The notes under the pieces are model-generated. The model was not told the DNA's origin, made no database searches, and saw only the letters and a program-made list of their open reading frames with translations. From Alphaproteobacteria bacterium (GTDB lineage Bacteria > Pseudomonadota > Alphaproteobacteria > UBA8366 > Aestuariispiraceae), in NCBI GenBank assembly GCA_024743195.1, contig JANSXE010000006.1:62001-126000 (forward strand): a stretch of DNA of 64,000 nucleotides, read 5' to 3'. Positions within the stretch are counted from its first letter, which is position 1; every line of letters starts with the position of its first letter. Below are positions 27,664-35,561 of this stretch, one piece after another. Position numbers and translations under genes: made by a program.

Positions 27664-27678
27664 GTTGTACGATACAAC
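27664..27678. promoter_or_regulatory. Operator palindrome of the MarR/SDR pair
   Basis: GTTGTA-CGA-TACAAC is a perfect 6+6 inverted repeat with a 3-base centre, in the 60-base spacer between the divergent marR and SDR starts. Size and position are typical of a MarR dimer site. Confidence 0.75.
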
Positions 27679-27706
27679 TACCTGACATCTCGCAGGGGAG
27701 GCAAGC

Positions 27707-28468
27707 ATGACGCAGGGCGCAGACTGGGCGGAGAAAGTGGCTCTGGTGACCGGCGGCGGCTCCGGCATCGGACGCGCGACGGCGATCGCGCTGGCGAGCC
27801 GCGGCGCGCAGGTCGTGATCGCCTCGCGCCGCGTCCCCGAAGGCGAAGCCGCCGTGGAGGAGATTGCGCAGGGCGGAGGACGCGCCGCGTTCGTCCCCAC
27901 GGACGTCACCGACCCGGCCGCGCTCGCCGCGCTCCACGAGGACCTCCTCAGCCGCTTCGGCCGACTGGACGTCGCCTTCAACAACGCCGGCTTTCAGGAG
28001 CGGCGCGCGCCCCTGTGCGAGCAGTCCGACGCGGTCTACGACACGGTGTTCGACACCAACGTCCGCGCCGTGTTTCAGTGCCTGCGCCTGCAGATCGAGG
28101 CCATGGCCGCGCGCGGCGGCGGGGCGATCGTCGTGAATGCCTCCGTGAGCGGCCTGCGCAACCCGAATCCCGGGTTCTCGCTCTATTCCGCCTCGAAGGC
28201 GGCGGTCATCTCCTTGACCAAATCGGCGGCGATGGAGGCGGCGGAGCGCGGCGTGCGGATCAATGCGGTGGCGCCCGGACGCGTCGAAACGCACATGATG
28301 CTGAATTCGAACGTGATGGCCATGAAGGACGTCGCCGCGGGCCTGCCGGTCCGACGCCTCGGAAGGCCCGAGGAAGTCGCCGACGCCGTCGTCTGGCTGG
28401 CCTCCGACGCGGCGTCCTTCGTCGTCGGCCACGTATTGTGCGTCGACGGCGGATTCATGGCGGCGTAG
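27707..28468 (+). CDS. SDR family NAD(P)-dependent oxidoreductase
   Basis: 253 residues, classical short-chain dehydrogenase. The cofactor motif TGGGSGIG is near residue 15, NNAG near 90, the catalytic Ser near 145 and YSASK near 160; C-terminal GHVLCVDGG is typical of the 'glucose 1-dehydrogenase' type subgroup. It oxidises or reduces a small alcohol/carbonyl compound; the substrate is unknown. SRR after the second strand suggests NADP(H) preference. It is divergent from and likely repressed by the adjacent MarR protein. Confidence 0.9.
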   Translation: MTQGADWAEKVALVTGGGSGIGRATAIALASRGAQVVIASRRVPEGEAAVEEIAQGGGRAAFVPTDVTDPAALAALHEDLLSRFGRLDVAFNNAGFQERRAPLCEQSDAVYDTVFDTNVRAVFQCLRLQIEAMAARGGGAIVVNASVSGLRNPNPGFSLYSASKAAVISLTKSAAMEAAERGVRINAVAPGRVETHMMLNSNVMAMKDVAAGLPVRRLGRPEEVADAVVWLASDAASFVVGHVLCVDGGFMAA

Positions 28469-28534
28469 CGCCCCCGGCCTCGGAGGGCGCCGCTCAGGGC
28501 GACGACATCCGTGCGCCAATCCGATCGCGCCGGG

Positions 28535-28975
28535 TCAGTCCTCCCGCGCGAGACGCGGCCAGAGATCGCGCATCTCGGCCGGGAACAGCTGGATCAGCTT
28601 GGCGATCTCGCCCGCGTCGATCCGCTCCCACAGCAGCGTGAAGACGGCGCGGACGTCCGCTTCCACGTCGCCGTGCAGCGCGTGGCCGGATTCCGCCTGG
28701 ACATGCTCCAGAAAGGCCGCCGTGCGGCGCTCCTTGCTCTGTGAGGCGGCGCCGCGCCAGCCCTCGTAATAGACGCCGCGCAACAGGATCGGAAGCTGCG
28801 CGCCGAGATGCAGCGCATTGCCCTCGCCGATCCGGTCCCTGAGGGCGTGAAGGGTCGCGCGCAATATCCGGTAGGCGGCCTTGCGGTCTTCGGTTCCCAG
28901 GAGCTGCATCAAGTCCTTGAGCCACCCATTGGTTTCCTGGAGCGTGTGGTCGAAGACATCCAATCCCGTCGACAT
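28535..28975 (-). CDS. DUF2267 domain-containing protein
   Basis: A 146-residue cytoplasmic helical protein of the DUF2267 family (LGTEDRKAAYRILRATLHAL, RDRIGEGNALHLGAQLPILL, RGVYYEGW). Its function is unknown; members co-occur with BON-domain, universal stress and other stress-cluster genes. ATG 28975 has a strong GGAGGG ribosome site seven bases upstream; the in-frame ATG 36 bases earlier lacks one. It is divergent from the BCAM0308-family gene, and the FNR-like box lies between them, 65 bases upstream of this start. Confidence 0.87.
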   Translation of the reverse strand: MSTGLDVFDHTLQETNGWLKDLMQLLGTEDRKAAYRILRATLHALRDRIGEGNALHLGAQLPILLRGVYYEGWRGAASQSKERRTAAFLEHVQAESGHALHGDVEADVRAVFTLLWERIDAGEIAKLIQLFPAEMRDLWPRLARED

Positions 28976-29039
28976 GGCGCGTCCCTCCGAACCGAGTGAT
29001 GGGGGTCGCAAAGCCTCGCACGCGCCGATCGGTTGCGCC

Positions 29040-29053
29040 TTGATCTAGATTAA
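29040..29053 (+). promoter_or_regulatory. FNR/FixK-like box with spaced -10
   Basis: TTGAT-CTAG-ATTAA differs at one base from the Anr/FNR/FixK consensus TTGAT-N4-ATCAA. CAGAAT at 29076-29081 lies where the -10 of a class II FNR promoter would be (box centred near -41.5), giving a start near 29088 and a 62-base leader for the BCAM0308-family gene. Confidence 0.55.
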
Positions 29054-29149
29054 CGCGCCCGGACCGCCCTTGGGTCAGAATAGGACGCTGTCCCGGGGCG
29101 CAGGTCGCGTCTCCGCGCGCAGGAGTTCACCTTTCGAGGGAGTTGCGCC

Positions 29150-29677
29150 ATGTCGCCCGCCTCACCCCCGCCGCAGAAGCCGGACCGCCGGGACCGGCTG
29201 ATCGAGCCCTTCGACGTCGACCCCTATCACGCCCGCGAGAAGCCGAAAGGCGCCGCGACCTGCAGCGAATGCGGCGTCGTCTTCCGCAACGGCCGCTGGA
29301 CCGCGCCGGCGGCAGGCGCAGCGGCCGATGCGGATCGCCCCGCGGCCGAAGAGACCGTCGTCTGCCCCGCCTGCCGGCGCGTGCAGGACGCGTACCCGGC
29401 CGGCTGGGTGACGCTCTCCGGCGCCTTCGTGGCGGGCCGGCGCGACGAGTTGATCGGGCTGATGCGCAACGAGGAGGCGATGGAGCGCGGCGAGCATCCG
29501 CTCAACCGCATCATGGCCATCGAGGAGACGGAGGACGCGCTCACCGTCACCACGACCGACGTCCATCTGCCGCAACGCATCGCCCGCGCGGTGGAGCGCG
29601 CCTATGGCGGCGAGCTCGAGATCAAGAGCGAGCCCGACGAACACCGCGTGCGCGCAAGCTGGCGGCGCGACGACTAG
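29150..29677 (+). CDS. BCAM0308 family zinc-ribbon protein
   Basis: A 175-residue cytoplasmic protein. A zinc ribbon is formed by CSECG near residue 38 and CPACRR near 72, separated by an Ala-rich linker; the C-terminal half (EHPLNRIMAIEETEDALTVTTTD) resembles the NMD3-like RNA-export domain reported for this family. The name comes from a member of the low-oxygen activated locus of Burkholderia cenocepacia. Function is unknown; ribosome or RNA association is inferred from the NMD3-like fold. It is preceded by an FNR-like box. Confidence 0.82.
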   Translation: MSPASPPPQKPDRRDRLIEPFDVDPYHAREKPKGAATCSECGVVFRNGRWTAPAAGAAADADRPAAEETVVCPACRRVQDAYPAGWVTLSGAFVAGRRDELIGLMRNEEAMERGEHPLNRIMAIEETEDALTVTTTDVHLPQRIARAVERAYGGELEIKSEPDEHRVRASWRRDD

Positions 29678-29690
29678 GCGAGGCGTCGGC

Positions 29691-30542
29691 TCACTCGGTG
29701 ACGGTGATTTCGACCCGGAACGGCCCGCTGTTGAACTGAACGGTGGCGCCGCCATTGTCGATGATCGTCATCCCGGCCGTGGTGTTGAAGCCGAGATTCA
29801 TGCCCGTGACGATCTCGCCCACGGTGATCGGACTGGAGAAGGTCTGCACGCCGACCAATCGCTGGACGGCGGCGGCGCTCGCGGCCAATTGGCCGGTATT
29901 GGTCACCAGCCACGCGTTGACCGAAACGGAGCCGGCGGTCCCCGAGAAGGTCTCGCTGGCGCTGTTGGAGAACCCGGCGCCCCCGTCGAAATCCGTGACC
30001 GGCGCCTGAAGCGTGGCGCCGGTGATCGAGACCGCGCTGCAGGTCGCCGTGTTTCCGGTCGAAACGGATCCGGCGTTGGTCGCGCAGAAGCGTCCGTTCC
30101 CGCCCGCGTCGCCATTCGTCGCGGCGCCGAAATCGACGCTGGCGGCGATTTGGAAATCCTTGTCCACGATGATGTAGCCGTGGGTGTAGGTCCCCGCAGG
30201 CGGCGCCGTGAAGGTTCCCGACAGGGCGGACGTCGCGCCCGTGCTGACGGACACGGTCGATCCGGCGGCGTTGCTGAAGGTCGTCTCGCAGGCGCCGGTC
30301 GCGAGCGCCGATGTCGCCGTCGGGCCGCTGGGGGCGGATGTGCAAAGCCCCGCCTCGTAAACCGTGACCGAGAAGCTCGTCGGCTCCGCAAAGCAGGCGG
30401 TGCCGGTGGGATAGGTCGTCACCCCCGCGGCGACGGTGCAGGCGCTGAGCGACTGGGCGCCGGCGGAGGCGGCGCCGACCGCCGAGAGGGCGCCGACGAG
30501 GAGGCCCATTCCGAGGGCGCGAGGCGCGGTGCGATGCGTCAT
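29691..30542 (-). CDS. Secreted beta-rich protein of unknown function, partner of the inverse-autotransporter barrel
   Basis: 283 residues with a Sec signal (hydrophobic core ending ASAGAQS) and a Thr/Ser/Ala/Gly-rich mature part that should be almost all beta strand, with no TM segment. Six cysteines (SACTV, TACFA, GLCTS, GACET, RFCAT, ATCSA) could make three disulfides. No lipobox, sortase or barrel signature is seen. It starts 11 bases after the barrel gene stop; its ribosome site GAGGAGG overlaps that TGA, so the two are translated from one message. I infer a surface or periplasmic protein linked to the barrel, possibly a separated passenger. Confidence 0.75.
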   Translation of the reverse strand: MTHRTAPRALGMGLLVGALSAVGAASAGAQSLSACTVAAGVTTYPTGTACFAEPTSFSVTVYEAGLCTSAPSGPTATSALATGACETTFSNAAGSTVSVSTGATSALSGTFTAPPAGTYTHGYIIVDKDFQIAASVDFGAATNGDAGGNGRFCATNAGSVSTGNTATCSAVSITGATLQAPVTDFDGGAGFSNSASETFSGTAGSVSVNAWLVTNTGQLAASAAAVQRLVGVQTFSSPITVGEIVTGMNLGFNTTAGMTIIDNGGATVQFNSGPFRVEITVTE

Positions 30543-30553
30543 GAGCCGCCTCC

Positions 30554-31480
30554 TCAGAACCCGCTCGCCGTCACGGCGAAGCTGTTGATGCCGCGACGCT
30601 CCTTGCGGATCAGATTCTCGCGCCGCACCTTGTCATAGAGCGCCGGCTCCATGCTGGAGAGCGCATAGGCTTGGTCCGCGACCAGCCTGAAGTCGTCGTC
30701 GCCGGCCCAGACATCCAAGACGTCGACGCGCACGGCGCCGAAATCCTCATTGTCCTGCTTGTCGTAGTAGCGATGGCCGACGGCGAGCGTCAGGCCCGCC
30801 AGGACCTCGGCTTCGAAGGCGATCTCGCGGCCGTTTTCGCGGAAGTCGCCGCTTTGCGCCTTCCATTCGAAGTGCCGCGCGGACAGCCGCGTGGTCGGAA
30901 GGTACGGCAGCGGCGCGGCCAGTTCGACGTCGTAGCCGTCCATCGCGCGCTCCTCGAACCCGTCGGCCGAGTCGCGCCACCCGCTGAGCCCGAGATAGTA
31001 GTTCGCATTCACCTCGAAGATGGTGGTGCGCACCTCCGCGCCGATGCTGGCGCGGTCGTGGTGATAGTCCCATTCATGGTCGTAGAAGGCGTTCGTCCCG
31101 ACAAGCAGCCGCTTGTCCAGCAGCAGCCGCCGATAGCCAAGCCCGAGATTCGTCGTCAGCCGATCATCGAAATGGGAGATCGACCCCTGGGTGAAGAGCG
31201 CGCCCTCACCGCCCTCCTGCTCAACCAGGGGCGCCACGAAAAGCGCGCGGCCGACGGGCTTGTAATTGTCGCTGAACCGGAGCTCGAGCTCCAGCGTCGG
31301 CAGGACGTCCTGCAGGCCGCGCTCGGCCTCCCCGGCGGCCGCGGCGGCCGCGAGGTTGAGCGCCGCCGCCGGCTCGGCGCTCCCCGCGCCCGAACTGTCG
31401 GACGGTTCCGCCGCACGGGCGGGCGCGGACGATGCGACGCTCGCGACCGCGAGCGACAAAAGCAGTTTGCGGGCGTTCAT
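30554..31480 (-). CDS. Stand-alone inverse autotransporter beta-barrel protein
   Basis: 308 residues with a Sec signal and then an intimin/invasin-type barrel (IAT_beta). The conserved block is clear: LVGTNAFYDHEWDYHHDRAS, ANYYLGLSGWRD, ERAMDGYDVELAAPLPYLP. It ends shortly after the linker-like DKVRRENLIRKER, the place where intimins continue into Ig-like passenger domains; here there is no passenger. In the family, the barrel sits in the outer membrane and exports its own C-terminal passenger. ATG 31480 was chosen over 31519 because of GGGGGAG upstream. It is the first gene of a two-gene operon. Confidence 0.85.
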   Translation of the reverse strand: MNARKLLLSLAVASVASSAPARAAEPSDSSGAGSAEPAAALNLAAAAAAGEAERGLQDVLPTLELELRFSDNYKPVGRALFVAPLVEQEGGEGALFTQGSISHFDDRLTTNLGLGYRRLLLDKRLLVGTNAFYDHEWDYHHDRASIGAEVRTTIFEVNANYYLGLSGWRDSADGFEERAMDGYDVELAAPLPYLPTTRLSARHFEWKAQSGDFRENGREIAFEAEVLAGLTLAVGHRYYDKQDNEDFGAVRVDVLDVWAGDDDFRLVADQAYALSSMEPALYDKVRRENLIRKERRGINSFAVTASGF

Positions 31481-31674
31481 GCGGCTCCCCCAGACCAGCC
31501 GATCCGGAATCCTACCCAACCCGATGATCTCAAGAAACCCTATACCCCGTATCCCAGAGGGGCATTTTTTGCCTTTTCATCCGAAAACAGCCCCGACGCC
31601 GCGCACCGGTGGAGGGACGACGGAAAACGCACGCGCGGCGCGCCGCGCAGCGGAGGCCGTCCGCAGACGCCGCC

Positions 31675-33051
31675 TCAGAACGGCTCCACAGAGACGGCCC
31701 CGGTCTGGGCGTTGCGCCGGCAGCGGATGTCGGACGGTCCCCCTTGCCGGTTCGACAAGGCCACCGCCTGCCCCAGACACCGGGCCAAGGCGGCGTGCCC
31801 GTTGGCGTTGGGGTGCGCCGCGTCCTGGCATCGGGCGAAGATCCCGGTGTCGGCGTTCGCGCAGGCCTCGGCCAGATCGGCCCACTGCGCGGCCATGGGG
31901 CGGGTTCGAACCTGAGGCAGTTCCCGCTGGATTTCGTTGTTCTCGGCGTCGCGGAACCAGATCGGGTTGAACAGCGCCCCGGCCGGGCTGTTGGCGCGCT
32001 CGCACAGCCGGTCTCCGTCGAACGCCCTCTGGACGTCCAGATAGACGATGTCCTCGCCGGGGAACTCTGCGCGCAGCAGCGCCGCCGTATCCTGCGCGAT
32101 CTCCGACAGAGTATTTGCGAGATCGTCGGCGACGCGCATCGTCTCCAGGTGCAACGGGCACCCCGCGGCATAGCGCTCGCGCGCCAGGGCCCGGAAGCGC
32201 CGGTCCGCATCCGTCTGGCCGGCTTCCCGTTCGAAGGACGCATCGGGCGTCGGCGCGAAGGGCGATCCGTAGCCGTGCAGCACCAGTTTCCAGGACCCCG
32301 CCGGATACCCGCGCAGGCGCATGCCGGCGATCAGCTGTTGCAGCCCGTCGCGATAGGCGTCGCGGATGCCGTTCAACTCAGCCTGCGAATAGAAATCCGT
32401 CGCGGTGCAGCCGTTGTTCTCCAAGGCGTCCTGAACGCTGGGAAACACCGTATTGTCCTCGTCGTTGTAAGCCTCGATCACCGCGTTGACGGCGGCGCGG
32501 CCGGCCGGACCGGCGGCCGCGTCCGCCATGAAGACCGCGTGGCAGAAGCCGAGGGCGCCGCTGAAATTGTTAACGGCGTTGTTGGCGCCGAGCCCGACCA
32601 CGACGAGCGCGACGGTCTTGCCCGCCGTGGCCCGCCAATACTGCTCCAGCTGCGGCGCGACGTTCTGCGTCGCGAGACCGCCGGTCACCTCGACGAAGTC
32701 CGGATTGGCGCGCAACAGATCCTCCGGCTCGGCGCCGCTGCAGGCCAAATTGAGGCGCTCGTCGACGCCGGGCAGGGTCGCCACCTCGATCAGCGCATTC
32801 TCCGACAGGTGGCAGAAATAGGGATCGGTCTGGTTGTCGACGGCGAAGAGCGGGGTCGGCGCCGTCCCCGCGTAGTCGGCCGCGCCGTCGCCGGTGATGA
32901 AATCCTGCGCGCCCTCTCCGCTGATGAAGCTGTCGCCCAACGCGACCGCAACCGTCGGCGCATCGCCCCGATCCGCGGCGCAGGCGCCAAGACCGACCGC
33001 ACACGCCGCCGCGGCCGCAACGGCGCGGCCTGCCCTGATCCATCCAATCAT
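31675..33051 (-). CDS. SGNH/GDSL-type hydrolase lipoprotein
   Basis: 458 residues with a lipoprotein signal (LGAC, Cys24) and a GDSF block (ALGDSFISGEGA, catalytic Ser41). The C-terminal catalytic pair appears as DAAHPNANGH near 425-434, with an Asn-containing block III (VVGLGANNAVNNF) near 157. Together these mark an SGNH esterase/lipase acting in the periplasm or at the outer membrane, larger than typical (about 200-300) because of a long middle region with several Cys. Substrate unknown. ATG 33051 has GGAGGGGAG upstream. Not obviously in an operon with the barrel pair, which starts 194 bases downstream. Confidence 0.82.
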   Translation of the reverse strand: MIGWIRAGRAVAAAAACAVGLGACAADRGDAPTVAVALGDSFISGEGAQDFITGDGAADYAGTAPTPLFAVDNQTDPYFCHLSENALIEVATLPGVDERLNLACSGAEPEDLLRANPDFVEVTGGLATQNVAPQLEQYWRATAGKTVALVVVGLGANNAVNNFSGALGFCHAVFMADAAAGPAGRAAVNAVIEAYNDEDNTVFPSVQDALENNGCTATDFYSQAELNGIRDAYRDGLQQLIAGMRLRGYPAGSWKLVLHGYGSPFAPTPDASFEREAGQTDADRRFRALARERYAAGCPLHLETMRVADDLANTLSEIAQDTAALLRAEFPGEDIVYLDVQRAFDGDRLCERANSPAGALFNPIWFRDAENNEIQRELPQVRTRPMAAQWADLAEACANADTGIFARCQDAAHPNANGHAALARCLGQAVALSNRQGGPSDIRCRRNAQTGAVSVEPF

Positions 33052-33204
33052 GGCGTCTTCTCCCCTCCGAATGCTCCGTGCAGCGCACCGCACACGGTAC
33101 CCGGATAAGCGTACGCCAGATGCGCGCGCCCGTCACCCGGATCGACGCGGAGCGGTCGGACGCCTGTCGACGCCGCACAATGGTACTGATCGGGAAAGGC
33201 GGAG

Positions 33205-33280
33205 TGGCGACCCCTACGGGACTCGAACCCGTGTCTTCACCGTGAAAGGGTGATGTCCTAGGCCACTAGACGAAGGGGTC
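33205..33280 (-). tRNA. tRNA-Glu (anticodon TTC)
   Basis: The minus strand reads GACCCCTTCGTCTAG then a D-loop GTGGCCTAGGAC, an anticodon arm CACCCTTTCACGGTG with TTC, a T-arm CGGGTTCGAGTCCCG and GGGGTC, discriminator G and an encoded CCA. All four arms pair. The length is 76 bases including CCA. Confidence 0.97.
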
Positions 33281-33417
33281 GCTGAGCGGCCGGCGGGCCG
33301 TGGGGCCCGCGCCTTGCGAGGGCGTGTTTAGCGATTGGCCGCGCCGCGGTCAAGCGTTCGGGAGCGCGGGCGCCGAGGCGCGGGATCCCGCGCGCATCCT
33401 GCCCGAAACCCAGTCTC

Positions 33418-33433
33418 TGGCGCCATGTTTGCA
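33418..33433 (+). promoter_or_regulatory. Sigma-54 promoter of the hook-type gene
   Basis: TGGC-GCCATGT-TTGCA fits the RpoN consensus TGGCACR-N4-TTGCA, with GG at 33419-33420 and GC at 33431-33432 exactly ten bases apart. Transcription should start near 33444, leaving a leader of about 55 bases before ATG 33500. Confidence 0.75.
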
Positions 33434-33499
33434 TTGCTGGAACGAGGCTGCGTCCGTCCCCGGTCGGCCGCGGTCCGAAGCAATGGAGACCCGCAAGCG

Positions 33500-34786
33500 A
33501 TGCCTTTCTACGGCGGTTTCACCAGCGGTCTGTCCGCCCTGCGCGCCCAATCCGTGGCGTTCGACACGATCCGCGGCAATATCGAGAACCAGACGGTTCC
33601 GGGCTACAAGGCCGCCGACGTCCGGTTCGCCGATCTGGTCGGGACGAAGACGCCCGTGCAGAACAGCGAGCAGCTTCTCGGCGTACAGCCCTTCCAGCAG
33701 GTCTTCGTCGAGAAGTCGGGCCAGATCATTCCGACGGAGAACCGGTTCGACGCGGCCATGGTCGGCAGCGGCTTCTTCGTTACCCGAACGAGCTTCGATG
33801 CGAGCGGCGACATCGAACTGACGGATTCCGGCTTCTTCAACGAGGCTCTGATCGAGGAGAACGGCGAGGAGCGCGTTTTTCTGACGGACTTCAAGGGCAA
33901 TTACCTGTTGGGCTACAACGCCGATCCGGTGACCGGCGTTCTGAACGTCGACACCTCGAGCGTCGCCGCCCTGGAGCCGATCGAGGTGACCCGCGAGCGC
34001 GCCCTGTCGACGGCGACCGCAACCAGCTTCCTATCGGTCGCGGGCAACCTCGCGCCCGACACGCCGGTGGGCGAGACCGAGAGCTTCAACTTCACCGTCC
34101 TGGACGGCAGCGGCCTCGCGGACGGGGTCGCCGACGAACGGCTGCTCACCCTGAGCTTCGAGAAGGCGGCCGAGACCGACGAATGGGACATGACCATCTC
34201 CGGAGAGAACGGCGTGGTGAGCGCCGCCGGCGGGCAGCCGATCCGCGTCGTTTTCGGGGCCGACGGGCAGATCGAGAGCCTCGGCGGCTCGACGACCCCG
34301 ACGCTGGACTTCGGCGTCACCTGGGCCGAACCGGCGGCGACGAACGCGATCACCCTCAATCTGCGGAATTTCCAGCAGGCGGCGGGCCTGTCCGGGATCG
34401 AGCGGGTCGACAATGACGGCAATACGGAAGGCCTGCTGACCGACGTGTTCTTCGGCGAGAACGGCTATGTCGTGGGGTCCTTCAGCAACGGGATCACGCG
34501 GCCGATCGCGCAGGTCGCGCTCGGCGACGTGGTGGCGCCGAACCGGCTCGCCGTCTTGAACGACAACCATTTCCGACTGACCACGAACTCGGGGCCGCTC
34601 GACCTCTACGACCTGACGCAGACGGGTCGGGCCAAGTTCCAGCCGGGCGCCTTGGAGGAATCGACGACCGAGGTGACAAAGGAGTTCTCGAACCTGATCG
34701 TCACGCAGCGCGCCTATTCCTCGGCCGCGACCGCGGTGCGCACCGTGGACGAGATGCTGCAGACCGCCAACCGGATGAAGAGCTAA
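33500..34786 (+). CDS. flgE: Flagellar hook (FlgE-like) protein
   Basis: A 428-residue axial flagellar protein. The N-terminal rod/hook motif (FTSGLSALRAQSVAFDTI, then GNIENQTVPGYKA) and the C-terminal partner helix (EFSNLIVTQRAYSSAATAVR, DEMLQTAN) form the coiled-coil core; in between are FlgE-type D1/D2 domains with DFKGNYLLGYN and GYVVGSFSNG. The N-motif is divergent (NIENQTVPGY rather than NIANxxTxGY). No other flagellar gene is nearby, so it is an orphan hook gene or a paralogue. ATG 33500 was preferred over in-frame ATGs upstream of the sigma-54 promoter. Secreted through the flagellar export apparatus. Confidence 0.82.
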   Translation: MPFYGGFTSGLSALRAQSVAFDTIRGNIENQTVPGYKAADVRFADLVGTKTPVQNSEQLLGVQPFQQVFVEKSGQIIPTENRFDAAMVGSGFFVTRTSFDASGDIELTDSGFFNEALIEENGEERVFLTDFKGNYLLGYNADPVTGVLNVDTSSVAALEPIEVTRERALSTATATSFLSVAGNLAPDTPVGETESFNFTVLDGSGLADGVADERLLTLSFEKAAETDEWDMTISGENGVVSAAGGQPIRVVFGADGQIESLGGSTTPTLDFGVTWAEPAATNAITLNLRNFQQAAGLSGIERVDNDGNTEGLLTDVFFGENGYVVGSFSNGITRPIAQVALGDVVAPNRLAVLNDNHFRLTTNSGPLDLYDLTQTGRAKFQPGALEESTTEVTKEFSNLIVTQRAYSSAATAVRTVDEMLQTANRMKS

Positions 34787-34847
34787 GCGGGGCGCGCCGG
34801 CGCCGCCGCGGCCGGGCTGAATCCGCAACCATCTGGGAGACCGGTCG

Positions 34848-35486
34848 GTGAATGCACTGGACCACATCGCCATCATCGCCCCCAGCCTCGCCGAAGGCGT
34901 CGCCCATGTGCGCGAGAGCCTCGACATCGACGTACCGTTCGGGACGCGCCATCCCTATATGGGAACGCACAATCACAGGCTTCAGCTTGGAGACGACGTT
35001 TATCTGGAAATCGTCGCCCGCGACCCCGACGGGCCCGATCCGCGGCGTTCGCGTTGGTTCGGCCTCGACGATCGGACGCAGGTGCGGGCCGATTGGGAGG
35101 CGGGCCGCCGCCTGCGCGGCTGGGTTGCGCGCACGGAGGAGCTGGACCGGATACTGGCCGCCTATCCGCACGTCTTCGGCGAGGCCGTCGCGCTTCCGCC
35201 GCAGAAGCCGGAGTTCGCCTTTTCCATTCCCCAAGACGGAACGCTGCCCCTCGGAGGGGCCGCTCCGTCCTTTATCGACCATCGGGGCGCTCCGACATCG
35301 ATGGCCGAGATTCCGGACCGGGGCGCCCGGCTCGTCTCCTTCAGGCTTGAGCACCCCGACCCAACAGCGGTCTCCGCCCTGTATCGCGCTATCGACATCC
35401 ATCGATGTCCGACGATCCATTCGGCATCGGCGTTACGCTACGCGGCCGAGATAGAAACGCCGTCCGGCCTCAGAGTGCTGAGCTGA
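34848..35486 (+). CDS. VOC-superfamily (glyoxalase-like) protein
   Basis: A 212-residue protein starting LDHIAIIAPSLAEGVAHV, the opening beta-alpha unit of vicinal oxygen chelate proteins, with metal-ligand candidates His6 and Glu in YLEIVARD near 54. LVSFRLEHPDPTAVSALYRA near 165-185 begins the second module, so it fits the Glyoxalase_3 type that fuses two modules. The reaction is unknown. The start is GTG 34848 with GGGAGA upstream; it lies 61 bases after the hook gene but is probably functionally unrelated. Confidence 0.8.
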   Translation: MNALDHIAIIAPSLAEGVAHVRESLDIDVPFGTRHPYMGTHNHRLQLGDDVYLEIVARDPDGPDPRRSRWFGLDDRTQVRADWEAGRRLRGWVARTEELDRILAAYPHVFGEAVALPPQKPEFAFSIPQDGTLPLGGAAPSFIDHRGAPTSMAEIPDRGARLVSFRLEHPDPTAVSALYRAIDIHRCPTIHSASALRYAAEIETPSGLRVLS

Positions 35487-35561
35487 GGCGACTCCGAGAT
35501 CGCCGGGCCCGGACCGGCGGACATTCGAAAACCGATGGAGGGGCGCTCGGGCTGACGGTCC

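Noticed and set aside
29691-31480. Frameshift in one inverse-autotransporter gene rather than two genes
   Set aside because: The second protein has its own ribosome site and a full signal peptide, so it is a separate gene.
33335-33502. Upstream start at 33335 for the hook-type gene
   Set aside because: It would lie upstream of the sigma-54 promoter and adds 55 low-complexity residues before the conserved hook motif.
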